Positions 46,060 through 56,201 of a DNA stretch of 64,000 bases are shown here, in pieces; within the stretch, counting starts at the first letter, position 1, and every line of letters starts with the position of its first letter. A program made the position numbers and the translations under genes. This stretch comes from Odontesthes bonariensis. Its lineage: Eukaryota; Chordata; Actinopteri; Atheriniformes; Atherinopsidae. The DNA lies in NCBI RefSeq assembly GCF_027942865.1, contig NC_134515.1, positions 35,609,025-35,673,024 on the forward strand, given 5' to 3'. The notes beneath the pieces are model-generated. The model had not been told where the DNA came from, made no database searches, and saw only the letters and a program-made list of their open reading frames with translations.

Positions 46060-46370
46060 ATCCATCCATTTTCTATACCCGCTGGATCTGTTGGTTGGGT
46101 CGTGGGGGGGCTGGAGCCCATCCCAGCGGTCCTCGGGCAAGAGGCAGGGTACACCCTGGACAGGCCGCCATCACAGGGCCACACAGAGACAAACAAGCAC
46201 ACATGCTCACACTCACTCCTATGGACATTTTAGAGACACCAATGAACCTAACATGCATGTTTTTGGACAGTGGGAGGAAGCCAGGGTACCCAGAGAGAAA
46301 CCCAGAGTTGAACCTGGAACCTTCTTGCTGTGAGGCGATGGTGCTAACCACCACACCACCGTGCAGCCCA
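46060..46370 (-). mobile_element. tRNA-derived SINE-like element (inverted duplicate)
   Basis: Inverse copy of the element at 25431-25741, duplicated as part of the arm rather than by its own transposition. Confidence 0.8.
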
Positions 46371-46679
46371 GCTACAAAAACAATGAAATATTATTGAGCA
46401 CCAAGCCCTCGCTATCAGACAGCCCGCTTGATGTGCGTTGGCTATGCTTTCCTCATTGCCATCATCTCTTTTGACAAAAACAATCATTAATCATTTATCA
46501 ATAATCAAACCAGGCAGAACATACAGGTTGCTTGTCACCATGGTCTACTTTAGGGTTTTAACTGGGGCTGTCATCAACCATGACATCCACAGCACCCCAG
46601 ACACTACGATTGAAATGTTCAGTGTTTATTCTTTTACTTAAGTTTGACATTTTCATACATATCTTTACAAGTGGGATGG

Positions 46680-46850
46680 CTGGATTTTATATTCCTTCTG
46701 GCCAGTGAATGTCTCGGGATGCCGGATGCTGGATGAGCTGGAGAGTGCAGCTGGCAAGAGGGATGTCTGGGTTTCCACTTCCGGACCCGTCGTCTCCTAG
46801 ACCCGACCTCAGATAAGCAGAGGATAGTGGATGGATTGATGGAGATTAAA
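46680..46850 (+). pseudogene. Rex/RTE-like LINE remnant in right arm
   Basis: Counterpart of 24362-24756. About 250 bases of reverse transcriptase sequence are replaced by a 35-base stretch (46684-46718), so only the edges of the LINE fragment remain. Confidence 0.6.
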
Positions 46851-46928
46851 TTGGAGTTTATACAACTGGGTCATTTTGTACCTTGAAAAGACTTTTTTTG
46901 TGAATTGGCACAATGAATATGAATAGAA

Positions 46929-47620
46929 TTAAAGGGACAGTTTACCTCTTTTGACATGAAGCTGTATGACATCCCATATCAGCAATATCATTTATGAACA
47001 TCTTCTTACCCCCTGCTGCGTCCTGTGAGCAGAGTTCCAGCCTCGTTTTGGCGTTGACGAAGGTAGTCCAGCTAGTTGGCTGGGGTTTAAAAAATAAAGC
47101 ATTTTGCTTCTCAAAACAATATGCGTTCAACAGAGTAATACATTTGCATCACAAAATCGTTCTCCAGGAAAAAGTCAGACCTCACAATCGCTTGGCCCTA
47201 TTTTCTCTCCCTTCGTATCACTGCTTGCTGTGTAAACTGTGCAGACTGAAGTGCAGACTGAGCAGTCCCCTGCTTCCGAGCAGCAAACACCGGAAGAGGT
47301 GCGGCTATCGGCAGGTAGCTGTACGCATTGATATGAAGGGAGGCAAAAATAGCGCCAAGCGATTGTGAGGTCTGACTTTTTCTGGAGAACGATTTTGTGA
47401 TGCAAATGTATTACTCTGTTGAACGCATATTGTTTTGAGAAGCAAGACGCTTTATTTTTGTGGCCCCAGCCAACTAGCCGGACTACCTTCATCAACACCA
47501 AAACTCAGCTGGAACTCTGCTCACAGGACGCAGCAGGGGGTAAGAAGATGTTCATAAATGATGTTGCTGATATGGGATGTCATCCAGCTTCATGTCAAAA
47601 GAGGCGAACTATCCCTTTAA
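46929..47620. mobile_element. TTAA MITE family B, long palindromic copy
   Basis: TTAA at 46929-46932 and 47617-47620, with termini AAAGGGACAGTTTACCTCTT and GGCGAACTATCCCTTTAA. Long inverted termini of roughly 250 bp include GTCCTGTGAGCAGAGTTCCA (left) and its inverse. The centre (about 47180-47370) carries a further inverted pair around AAGCGATTGTGAGGTCTGAC. Relatives: 27509-27836 and the half copy 24136-24274. Confidence 0.88.
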
Positions 47621-49208
47621 GTGAATGAAATGAAAAATACTTAATTTATCCCAAAGAGAAATATATGGAGCTAGCCCTAACTACAATAATATGATCAGAA
47701 AAAAAAAAAAAAAAGTGAAAGTGGGATAAAGAAAACAGTCCAGCTCAGGTATCTACCCCAGACATTTTCATTGGCTTCGTCATTAGGTTTAAAGTTGTGA
47801 TTTTCATAGATATTATTTCACATAAAATGTTGTAACAATATTTATGTCCATGTAAAGATGATTTACAACAACGCTGGTCATCCTCTGATGCTATTGCTAG
47901 GTCAGTTTATCCATCAGCCTACATAACTGTTAGCTTTATGGGCAGAGTGACTTCAAAACTGTAAGAACTGAACAATTTTGTTGTAAAATGTCAGCATGTT
48001 AGCACAGCCACGTGAGCATGCTATCATCTACTGCTCAAAGGATACAGCCAAAGAACATGGCTCATAGTTGTTGATTCTCTATTATACTCACTAACAACAA
48101 CTAAGTGGGATCATGATGAGTAAAGACAGCATTGTGTCCACAAGCTTCATTCAAGCTTTAAACTTCAATAAAATAGAAACTATGTACACTTATATCGTTC
48201 CGTTATATTTGTTTACATGCTGTTGTTGTAGGGTTTTTTTATGTGCTTGCATTGCTTTGACAATACAAAACCAGACATTGCTGCCAGCTATGCCTCTCTA
48301 AACAGAGATCTCTCTCCCTCCCCTTTTCCATCTGACCACATCTTCCTCTTTGCTATTACTTTCAGTCATCTCTATTTCCGACGGCTTCTGGCAGAGGTTT
48401 TCTGTTAACTCTGATCTTACCTAGTTTACCAGATGAAATATAAGCAGTGAGTGAGTGAGTTGAATCGTTTTTGAAAAGAAGAGGTGAATACCGATGTGAC
48501 TGTTGTAGTTGCATCACTGTTTTGCATCATCATTTTTATACTAAATTATATATATAAAAAAGAGATTTTCATCTACTTCCATGTTATGTCAGGAATCTAA
48601 TCTGTATTTAGATATTCCATTATGTGATTACTTTATTTCCAAAAGGAAAAATCCTTACCTGGACTGCAATATGTTCAAGCTACAACCTACTTTGCATCTG
48701 CTGACTAACAAACAAAAATCTTTTGTGGTTAAGGCTAACAGTACAAAGGGGGTAGTGTGTATTTTCATGTGTGTTCTCCTCGTGAGTTTGGAATTTTAGT
48801 GAGGACATTTGTGCACTGAGAAACCATTTTCATTAGAGCTCACTTCTAAGGACCATAGAAAAATTGAGAGTAGGTTTAACAGTAAAGTTTAGAATTAGGT
48901 AAGGCTTAACCCCGGAGCAGTAAAGCATTTGACTGTGAAAACGTAGATGTCAATAAAAGTCCTCAAAAGTATAGAAAGACAAAAGTGTGTGTGTGTGTGT
49001 GAGAAAGAGCAGGAAATGGGTAAACTGTGTGTGTGCAGAAATGAAAACAGGATAAAACGTTAGACTTTCAGGGTGTGGGAAGTTTTTACCATGTAAGAAG
49101 TGATAAGAAAATTTGCTGTATTGATAGCTTAATCCAACAAAGTTGACATAAAGTTTACCACTTCAACAGTGGCATGTTTAGTGACGAATCAATTAATGTC
49201 AGCAGATA
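47621..49208. other. Gene-free stretch
   Basis: No gene recognised. It contains a short A-run (47699-47714) and a short GT tract near 48985-49000. Confidence 0.45.
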
Positions 49209-50446
49209 CACTGTATTGCCAAAAGTATTCGCTAATCTGGCTTTACATGCACATGAACTGAAGTGACATCCCCATCCTTAATGCAGAGGGTTTAATATGA
49301 CGCCGGCCCACCCTTTGCTGCTATAACAGCTTCAGCTCTTGTGGGCAAGCTTTCCACAAGGTTTAGGAGTGTTTATGGGAGTTTTTGACCATTCTTCCAG
49401 AAGCTCATCTGTGAGGTCAGACACTGATGTTGGACAGAAGGCCTGGCTCACAGTCTGCGCTCTGATTCATCCCAAAGGTGTTCTATCGGGTTGAGGTCAG
49501 GACTCTGTGCAGGCCAGTCAGGTTTTTCCAAACCAAACTGGCTCCTCCATGTCTTTATGGAGCTTGCTTTGTGCACTGGTGCGCAGTCATGTTGGAACAG
49601 GAAGGGGCCGTCCCCAAACTGTTTCCACAAAGTTGGGAGCATGAAATGGTCCAAAATCTCTTGGTATGCTGAAGCATTCAGAGTTCCTTTCACTGGAACT
49701 AAGAGGCCAAGCCCAGCTCCTGAAGAACAACCCCACACCATAATCCCCCCTCCACCAAACTTTACACTTGGCACAATGCAGTCAGACAAGCACCGTTCCC
49801 CTGGCAACCACCAAACCCAGACTCCTCCATCAGATTACCAGATGGAGAAGCCTGATTGGTCACTCCAGAGAAGGCGTCTCCACTGCTCTAGAGTCCAGTG
49901 GCGGCGTGCTTTACACCGCTGCATCCGACGCTTTGCATTGCACTTGGTGATGTATGGCTTGGATGCAGTTGCCATGGAAACCCATTCTATGAAGCTCTCT
50001 ACGCCCTGTTCTTGAGCTAATCTGAAGGCCACATGAAGGTTGGAGGTCTGCAGCGATTGACTCTGCAGAAAGTTGGCCTCTATGCACTATGAGCCTCAGC
50101 ATCCTCTGACCCCGCTCTGTTGTTTTACGTGGCCCACCACTTCCTGGCTGAGCTGCTGTCGTTCCCAATCGCTTCCACTTTGTTATAACACCACTGACAG
50201 CTGACTGTGGGATATTTAGTAGTGAGGAAATTTCACGACTGGACTTGTTGCACAGGTGGCATCCTATCATGGTACCATGCTGGAATTCACTGAGCTCCTG
50301 AGAGCGAGCCATTCTTTCACAGATGTTTGTAGAAGCAGTCTGCATGCCGAGGTGCTGGAATTTATACACCTGTGGCCATGGAAGTGACTGGAACACCTGA
50401 ATTTAATTATTTGGATAGGTGAGTGAATACTTTGGGCAATATAGTG
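49209..50446 (-). mobile_element. Tc1-like transposon, full length but decayed
   Basis: CACTGTATTGCCAAAAGTAT on the left and the inverse ending TTGGGCAATATAGTG on the right are flanked by TA (49207-49208 and 50447-50448). The 1238-bp length and a transposase spanning most of it (minus strand) mark a near full-length copy. Confidence 0.93.
49448..50396 (-). pseudogene. Tc1-like transposase, one frameshift and one stop
   Basis: The minus-strand reading has the N-terminal paired-like HTH ([20 protein letters not shown], then [20 protein letters not shown]), AAQPGSGGPRKTTERGQRML, a frameshift between about 49911 and 50032, HWTLEQWRRLLWSDQSGFSI (first catalytic Asp in WSDQS), a stop near 49833, then [32 protein letters not shown] and [13 protein letters not shown] (second Asp and the Glu). 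All three catalytic residues are recognisable, but the frame is broken. Confidence 0.92.
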
Positions 50447-50818
50447 TATGTAGAACATCATTTTCCCATGGTATACTTTTTAATGTCATATGGTCACCCT
50501 CTTCAGTAACAGCAGCTCAGTTGCAACTCAGAGTAGAATCTATGCCAACAGATGTTTGATGTGTCTGTCTTGTAACACTCATACGCCAGTGGTGGATTAT
50601 TGAGCTCAACAAATTGCTTTTTATAAGGCTTTGAAATTGGTGAAACTATATTGCCACATCAACTCTAAGGTTTGTCTCAGGACTTTCTGAAAGCCACACA
50701 TCAAGTCTCTGTCCTTGAGCTGCCCAATGGAAAGCCCAAACTCCAACCCCACCACTGCCTGGTGCACGCTCAGGATGGGGGATTGGATCAAAGAGAAGTT
50801 TAGATGCAATCTGTTGGT

Positions 50819-51000
50819 TGCCTCAGCTAGGCAACTTCTTTTTGAATTGGCTTTGTATGAATTGGACTAATTATGAAATCTAATTAATTTAATTTGATTG
50901 GATTATGATTTTATTACAATGACTTTGATGGTAGTTGGCATGAATTGGATTGTATCTTTAAAGTGCATTGAGATGACATTTGATGTGAATCTCCTATAAA
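50819..51000 (+). mobile_element. LINE 3' tail fragment
   Basis: GAATTGGATTGTATCTTTAA followed by AGTGCATTGAGATGACATTT matches the type of LINE tail seen inverted at 21999-22260. No ORF. Confidence 0.5.
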
Positions 51001-53241
51001 CAGAAATTCAAAATGTATATGTTTGTCATTGAATACACAAAAGAAAGTGTTGGGAAACTGAGGGGAGCTGAACACTTTGTCAGGGACTTTCTTATCTGAA
51101 ATCATTTGCTTCCTACAGTTCGTGGGAACAAGACTTCCTGACATAGAAACTAAACAGAAACTAATATTTTGTTGGAAATGTGTCGGATGTTTCCCTTTTG
51201 GAGGGTGGCTTTTGTTTCTGTTTATCACACAAAACGTAAGCTGTTGATGCAAAGCACAAAAAGTCTGAACAGTGCATTCGCTCATTTGCATGAAGCTGAA
51301 AACAAAACGCAAAGCACATTGAAAGATGTCAAGTTGTAACAATTTTTATTTCCTGTCATGAAACTCAATCAAGCACAAGAAACGCCTTTCACAACACAAG
51401 GAGAGACAGAGAAAGAGCATAATAATATGGAGATGATAGATGGGATGCGTTTCTCCTTTATGTCACAGAAGGGAAACAAAAAACACACAAAAGAAACATG
51501 ACAGAATAAAACTCGCTTGTTTTTTCCATAGTGATAAAAGTTACGAAAAAGCTAAAAACGTTCAAATCCTTTTGAGAACATACAGAATTGTAATACAGAG
51601 ACACTACATTTCCCCTCCCTCCCATTCATGCTTCCCCCTCCCCAGCTTTGCTCCTGAAGCCGAGGGCAGTACCGGAACCTTCTTCCAGGAGCAGCAGCCA
51701 ACTACAAACAGCCTCTCCAGCTCTTATTGAAAACTTAAACTTACTTACAGGAATAGGAACCATAATGAAAGATTCACGCGTGTGTATTTGTCAGTGTGTG
51801 GGAAGCATTTTGCATGAAGCATGCCGTTTGTGAGGTGTTTTAGCGTCTGTAAGAGGCTTGCACTGGAATGTAATTGATGATAAACGATAACAAATGTGTC
51901 TATGCATCTAAAATTGATATTGCGGTTATACCATTCCAGCTGTTTGGCATTCTGGGCATGACCATCTCTAAAAGGCCATCATTGTCAAAGATCGACAGGA
52001 GGTTTCCAGCACTCGTCTGTAAAGTTCATATCAAGCCATCAGTGTTGAATGGGTGTGTGGGTGTGTGTGTTTGTGTGTGTGGGATGTAGGTACGACTGTC
52101 AGCAGGAGAGGCTGTTGGGTGTATTTCTAAGGGGGAATCATACATTCTCTGGTTGAACTCGACTGCATCCTTCTGTGCAGGAGTAATGGTGATGGTGGAG
52201 GGTGTTTTATCATCTTTCCATTGTTGTTGTGGGACATTTTGATTCATTTCTGTTTTGTTTAATATAAACCATTGTATCAAATTGTGGCCACTATTCCTTT
52301 ACCCTTTTGAGTTTAGTGAGATCTCAATTTAAAAACTAATTGAGTTGCAAAATGTCACAAGCAGCCATACATCTACACTGTTCAAGTCCTTGTCCAGTAG
52401 TTTCTGATCTTCATCAGGAGGGTACATCTAATTCTGAGGAATGTTGGTTTCCGTTTTGGTGACAGAATAAGGCTCACTTAGATGCTGTTGCCTGACTTTT
52501 TCGTGTCGACTCAACTTACATTTTTCTATCCTTTTTGTTTATAATTTTTTTTTTTTTTTAAATAAGAAATCTTAGAAAAATGTGACACACGCGAGAGGAG
52601 ATTGCAACCAACTGCCTGCGTCTATGCCCTCAAGTTAACTCTGACCATACAGTGTGTTATTTGGTTGTTCAATGCGATGCACAGAAAAAAACTTTACGAC
52701 ACCAAAGAAGCCTCAGAGATACTCTAAAGCCATTTGTTTTCTTGATGTCAAAGGGTCAAGCTATCAAGATATTTTGGGGGGGACAAAAAGGCGAAAATGT
52801 GACTGACTGGGCCAAAAAACAAACAAAAAAAAGGGCATAAAGTCACCAGCTGTGAACTGTGTATGTACACTAATAATAAAGTGGGGAACGATGAATGTGA
52901 AGATGGACAGATAAAAATACTTTAAAGCTTTTAGTTCCAAATTTAAACCATCCAAATGTGGAAAACCTGAAAAACTCCTGATTCTCTTTTACAGCTGCAA
53001 CACTACATGTGCACCTCTGATGTACACACAAGTGATTTCATTCCAAAGAAAAACTGAAAAAAAGTTACTCTTCTGGTCGTAGATCTGCCTCCTAAAGTTT
53101 GTTTTCTTGTGTCGGCCTGAATGATCTGAGGAAAACTATTTAATACTGTAAACATGTTTGAAGACCAAGAATGGGTCATCTCCCTCATGGTGGTGGTTTG
53201 TTAACCAATATATATGCATGGTTAACAAACCACCACAAGCA
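51001..53241. other. Gene-free stretch
   Basis: No coding exon recognised. On the minus strand an AATAAA lies near 51345 and could end a long 3' UTR, but no transcript can be traced to it. A GT-rich patch lies at 52052-52082 and a T-run at 52547-52560. Confidence 0.4.
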
Positions 53242-53665
53242 TTAAAGCTGCGGTCGGCAACTTTTTTTTGGTCATATTAGCTTAAACTGCCATGGGATTC
53301 TGGAAGTAGAATATTAAATAGGCTGTTTAGGAAAAATAACGAAATCTGTAGCTCCCTCTAAAGCCTGTAATCATGCTTGCAAAAACCGAGCGCTCCCGGC
53401 TGTTTTTAACCAATCAAGTTAGGGTGGAGGAATCCTACCTGTCAATCACAGCTTGTGCACACGCTGCTGAGCGTGAGTCTGCCCCAGCTTGTGTGCGCAC
53501 ACACTGGTGTGAACTCACGTGCACAACCTCGTCCACAGAGGGGGAGGGGTTTGGGGGGCGATTCGGAGCTTGTTAGAGGTTGGGGGAGGGACCTGAAAGT
53601 TGTATCAGTTCGAATTTTCCGACTTTAGACTCGGAATTTTGAAAACCTGCCGACTGCAGCTTTAA
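53242..53665 (-). mobile_element. TTAA MITE family A, copy 3
   Basis: Inverse orientation to copies 1 and 2, with TTAA at 53242-53245 and 53662-53665. Full length; internal sequence is close to copies 1 and 4. Confidence 0.9.
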
Positions 53666-53687
53666 TATATATACATATATACATGCA

Positions 53688-53928
53688 CAGTATCTCACAA
53701 AAGTGAGTACACCCCTCACATTTGTGGGTGTACTGACTTTTATTGCCAGTGGTTTAGACTTTAATGGCGTGTGTGTGTTTAGTCATTTTGAGGGGATAGT
53801 AAATGTTATAGAAGCTGTACACTGACTGCTTTACATTGCATCTAAGTGTCAGAACTTCAGTGTCCCATCAAAAGATATAGGAAAATATTTACAAAAATCT
53901 GAGGGGTGTACTCACTTTTGTGAGATAC

Positions 53929-53930
<2 letters not shown>
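53688..53930. mobile_element. mariner-type MITE
   Basis: 243 bp with termini CAGTATCTCACAAAAGTGAG and CTCACTTTTGTGAGATACTG, then ACACCCCTCA in both. A common fish Tc1/mariner-derived element without coding sequence. The TA flank is mutated on the left. Confidence 0.9.

Positions 53931-53936
<6 letters not shown>

Positions 53937-53976
<40 letters not shown>
53937..53976. repeat. (TA)n microsatellite
   Basis: About 20 TA dinucleotides next to the mariner MITE. Confidence 0.95.
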
Positions 53977-53983
<7 letters not shown>

Positions 53984-55605
53984 GTATATTTATGTGCAGA
54001 CACTGACCAGAAAACTTTGAATCACTGTTCTTAGCTGCCGATACAAATCATACAATCTTTTACACTAACCATATGGCAGCATAAGTCAACATGAAATCTA
54101 TCATGATTTTTAGTATCTGAGCTTTGAAGATATTGTTCTTTCTTACCATTTGGAACTCAAGTATTTGACAACTTTCTATCAACACGCAACCTAGTCACAG
54201 AAGTTGAGGAATGAAGCATCCTTTAATCTGAAATGAAATCCCTGAAATGACCCACTTGGTTGTCCTCGTCAACAGATGCACACTGATAACTTAAATCATA
54301 TGAATATAAATAACATTAAAACCTGCACTTCATTTTTGGATGTCCAGATTCTTATCATCTAGGAAATAACTATCTAACGGATTTATTTACAAGTTTTGAT
54401 CAAACTAATAAAAGAAGAGTAGAAAAAAAAAAAACTTTAAACAGCACATTTCAACTGTGAGATCAGACATTCCTGGAGTGGGACTGATTGTTCGGGTTTA
54501 CAGGTGGTGTCTGATTTACTCCAACTACATCGGAGATGAAGCACACAGAGTCACATGTTTTAGTCACAATAAATGTATAAAAGGTTTCTATGGAGACCCT
54601 GAAACTATCAACCTGGTTTTGTCTTGGTGTAAGCAAGAGCAAGCAAAGTGTTTAATGCTTAAGACTAAATATTCCATTCCTTACATTTATAGCTGCTCTT
54701 CGGTGTCTGTACAGTTTATACTGGCTGGTGGTGGCAGCAGTCTTAAGACAAAGTTGTTGTTTTTTTAAATTTCTAACATTTTTTTTACAAATAAGCTGTA
54801 GGTTTGAGGTGTTTTGTTTCATTGCACATTCTTCTAATGTCATACCTGTTTGTGTTCAACTACAAGAGGCCAAAGGTCGCGACTTCTTTTTTGCCCCACT
54901 CCAATTTAAAAGCCCTTAAAAAAAATAAAAAATAAAAAATTGTGTACCGAGCCAAATTTCACATTTTCACCTTTGAGTTCTACCCCAGGGAGTTTCTGAC
55001 ACAAGACTTTTAGTTGCACTGTAATTGAGGAGCAGCCGGTCATGCCTGGAGCTGCGGGCGATTGGAGCACAGCTGGCGACGTCGGGCTTTCCTCCATCTG
55101 CTGGGCAAATGGCGCCTCTAGTGGCGAATCACCGTCTCTACTCCACCAGCGCTAGGTCTGCAAGGACGGAAGCAGAAGAGATACAAGTTGTGTTCAAATG
55201 TTTGTAGAAGTTTTAAGTAAATAAAACGGCTTCAGTGAGGAATGTGTGCGTCCATATTTCCTGCTGATTCCATAAAGCATTGTTTTGCATAGCTGAGGTG
55301 CTGAATTTTAAAAAAAAAGCTGGTTTTGTATTTTGTTTTATTGTGAACAGCTTCATGACATCCTGACATCCCTCTGTTGTCAACAAACAGTGAAATTATG
55401 GAATATGTTTACTTGGTAGCTGGAGGGCAAAGATATAATGAGTTGGAACAGTCTCCATTTGAATTTCCAGATTCCAAATTAATCATCAATTTATTTTGGG
55501 GGTTACACCAATGTGTGTGGAAGTTTAGAATTTACGATTCATTAGGTCAAACAATAACACCCACTGAAGGGAACTATACGGTGATGCCTGAATGGTTTCT
55601 ATGGA

Positions 55606-55661
<56 letters not shown>

Positions 55662-56119
55662 GGAGGTGATGCATCATTGTGGCTGGATTTGTGCCAGGTG
55701 TAGCAGCCTACACAGCGGTCCTATTCCTTGTGTTTACTATACAGAAAAATACAATCTGAGAGCATTTGGTTTCAGATTCAGGTACATCTTCGCTAATACT
55801 ACTGATCTACATATAATTACCATCTACTGTGACATAGTACCAATCACAGGTGCCTGATCAATAATGCAAGTGGAGCAACAGCGTTTTTCAAAAGAAGACT
55901 AATGTTTGTGCGCCTCCTCTTTTTGTCTTTGGGGAAAAACTATTTCACACAGTAAAGTTCCTGCAGACTGGGTTATGTTTAGGAAGCGCATTGTTTTATC
56001 TGACAAATACAAGTAGTAATTAAGATAAAAATGTATATTAATGTACCCCAGACTGACTGTTTACAGGTAAGAAAAGTGCAAAATCCCTGACTGAAAACAG
56101 AAGATGTAAGAACTGGATA
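53977..56119. other. Stretch 3' of the cryptochrome gene
   Basis: No exon recognised. It contains the (CA)n tract at 55609-55660. Part may be 3' UTR of the minus-strand cryptochrome gene; no poly(A) site could be fixed. Confidence 0.45.
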
Positions 56120-56163
56120 GCATATGTTAAATGAGCCTGTTGGCTCATTTAACATATGCTACA
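56120..56163. repeat. Perfect 20-bp-arm hairpin downstream of cry stop
   Basis: TAGCATATGTTAAATGAGCC, a TGTT loop, then GGCTCATTTAACATATGCTA. The arms match perfectly. It lies about 40 bases past the apparent cryptochrome stop at 56202, so it would be in the 3' UTR. Short direct repeats (TGTAAGAACT) lie on both sides. Confidence 0.95.
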
Positions 56164-56201
56164 GAACATGTAAGAACTTTTGATAAAAATTGTAGTCATT
56201 G

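Larger units (their letters stand above)
42927..47068. repeat. Right arm of large inverted repeat
   Basis: Inverse copy of 24136-27007 in two blocks, 42927-43858 and 45730-47068, separated by 1.87 kb that contains a Harbinger element. Left-arm sequence runs ATGTAACCAAGTGAAATGAA across the join, so the left arm shows the uninterrupted form. Confidence 0.9.

Noticed and set aside
54457..54768. 103-codon plus-strand frame with several Cys
   Set aside because: No family resemblance, splice support or conservation signal; probably chance in AT-rich DNA.
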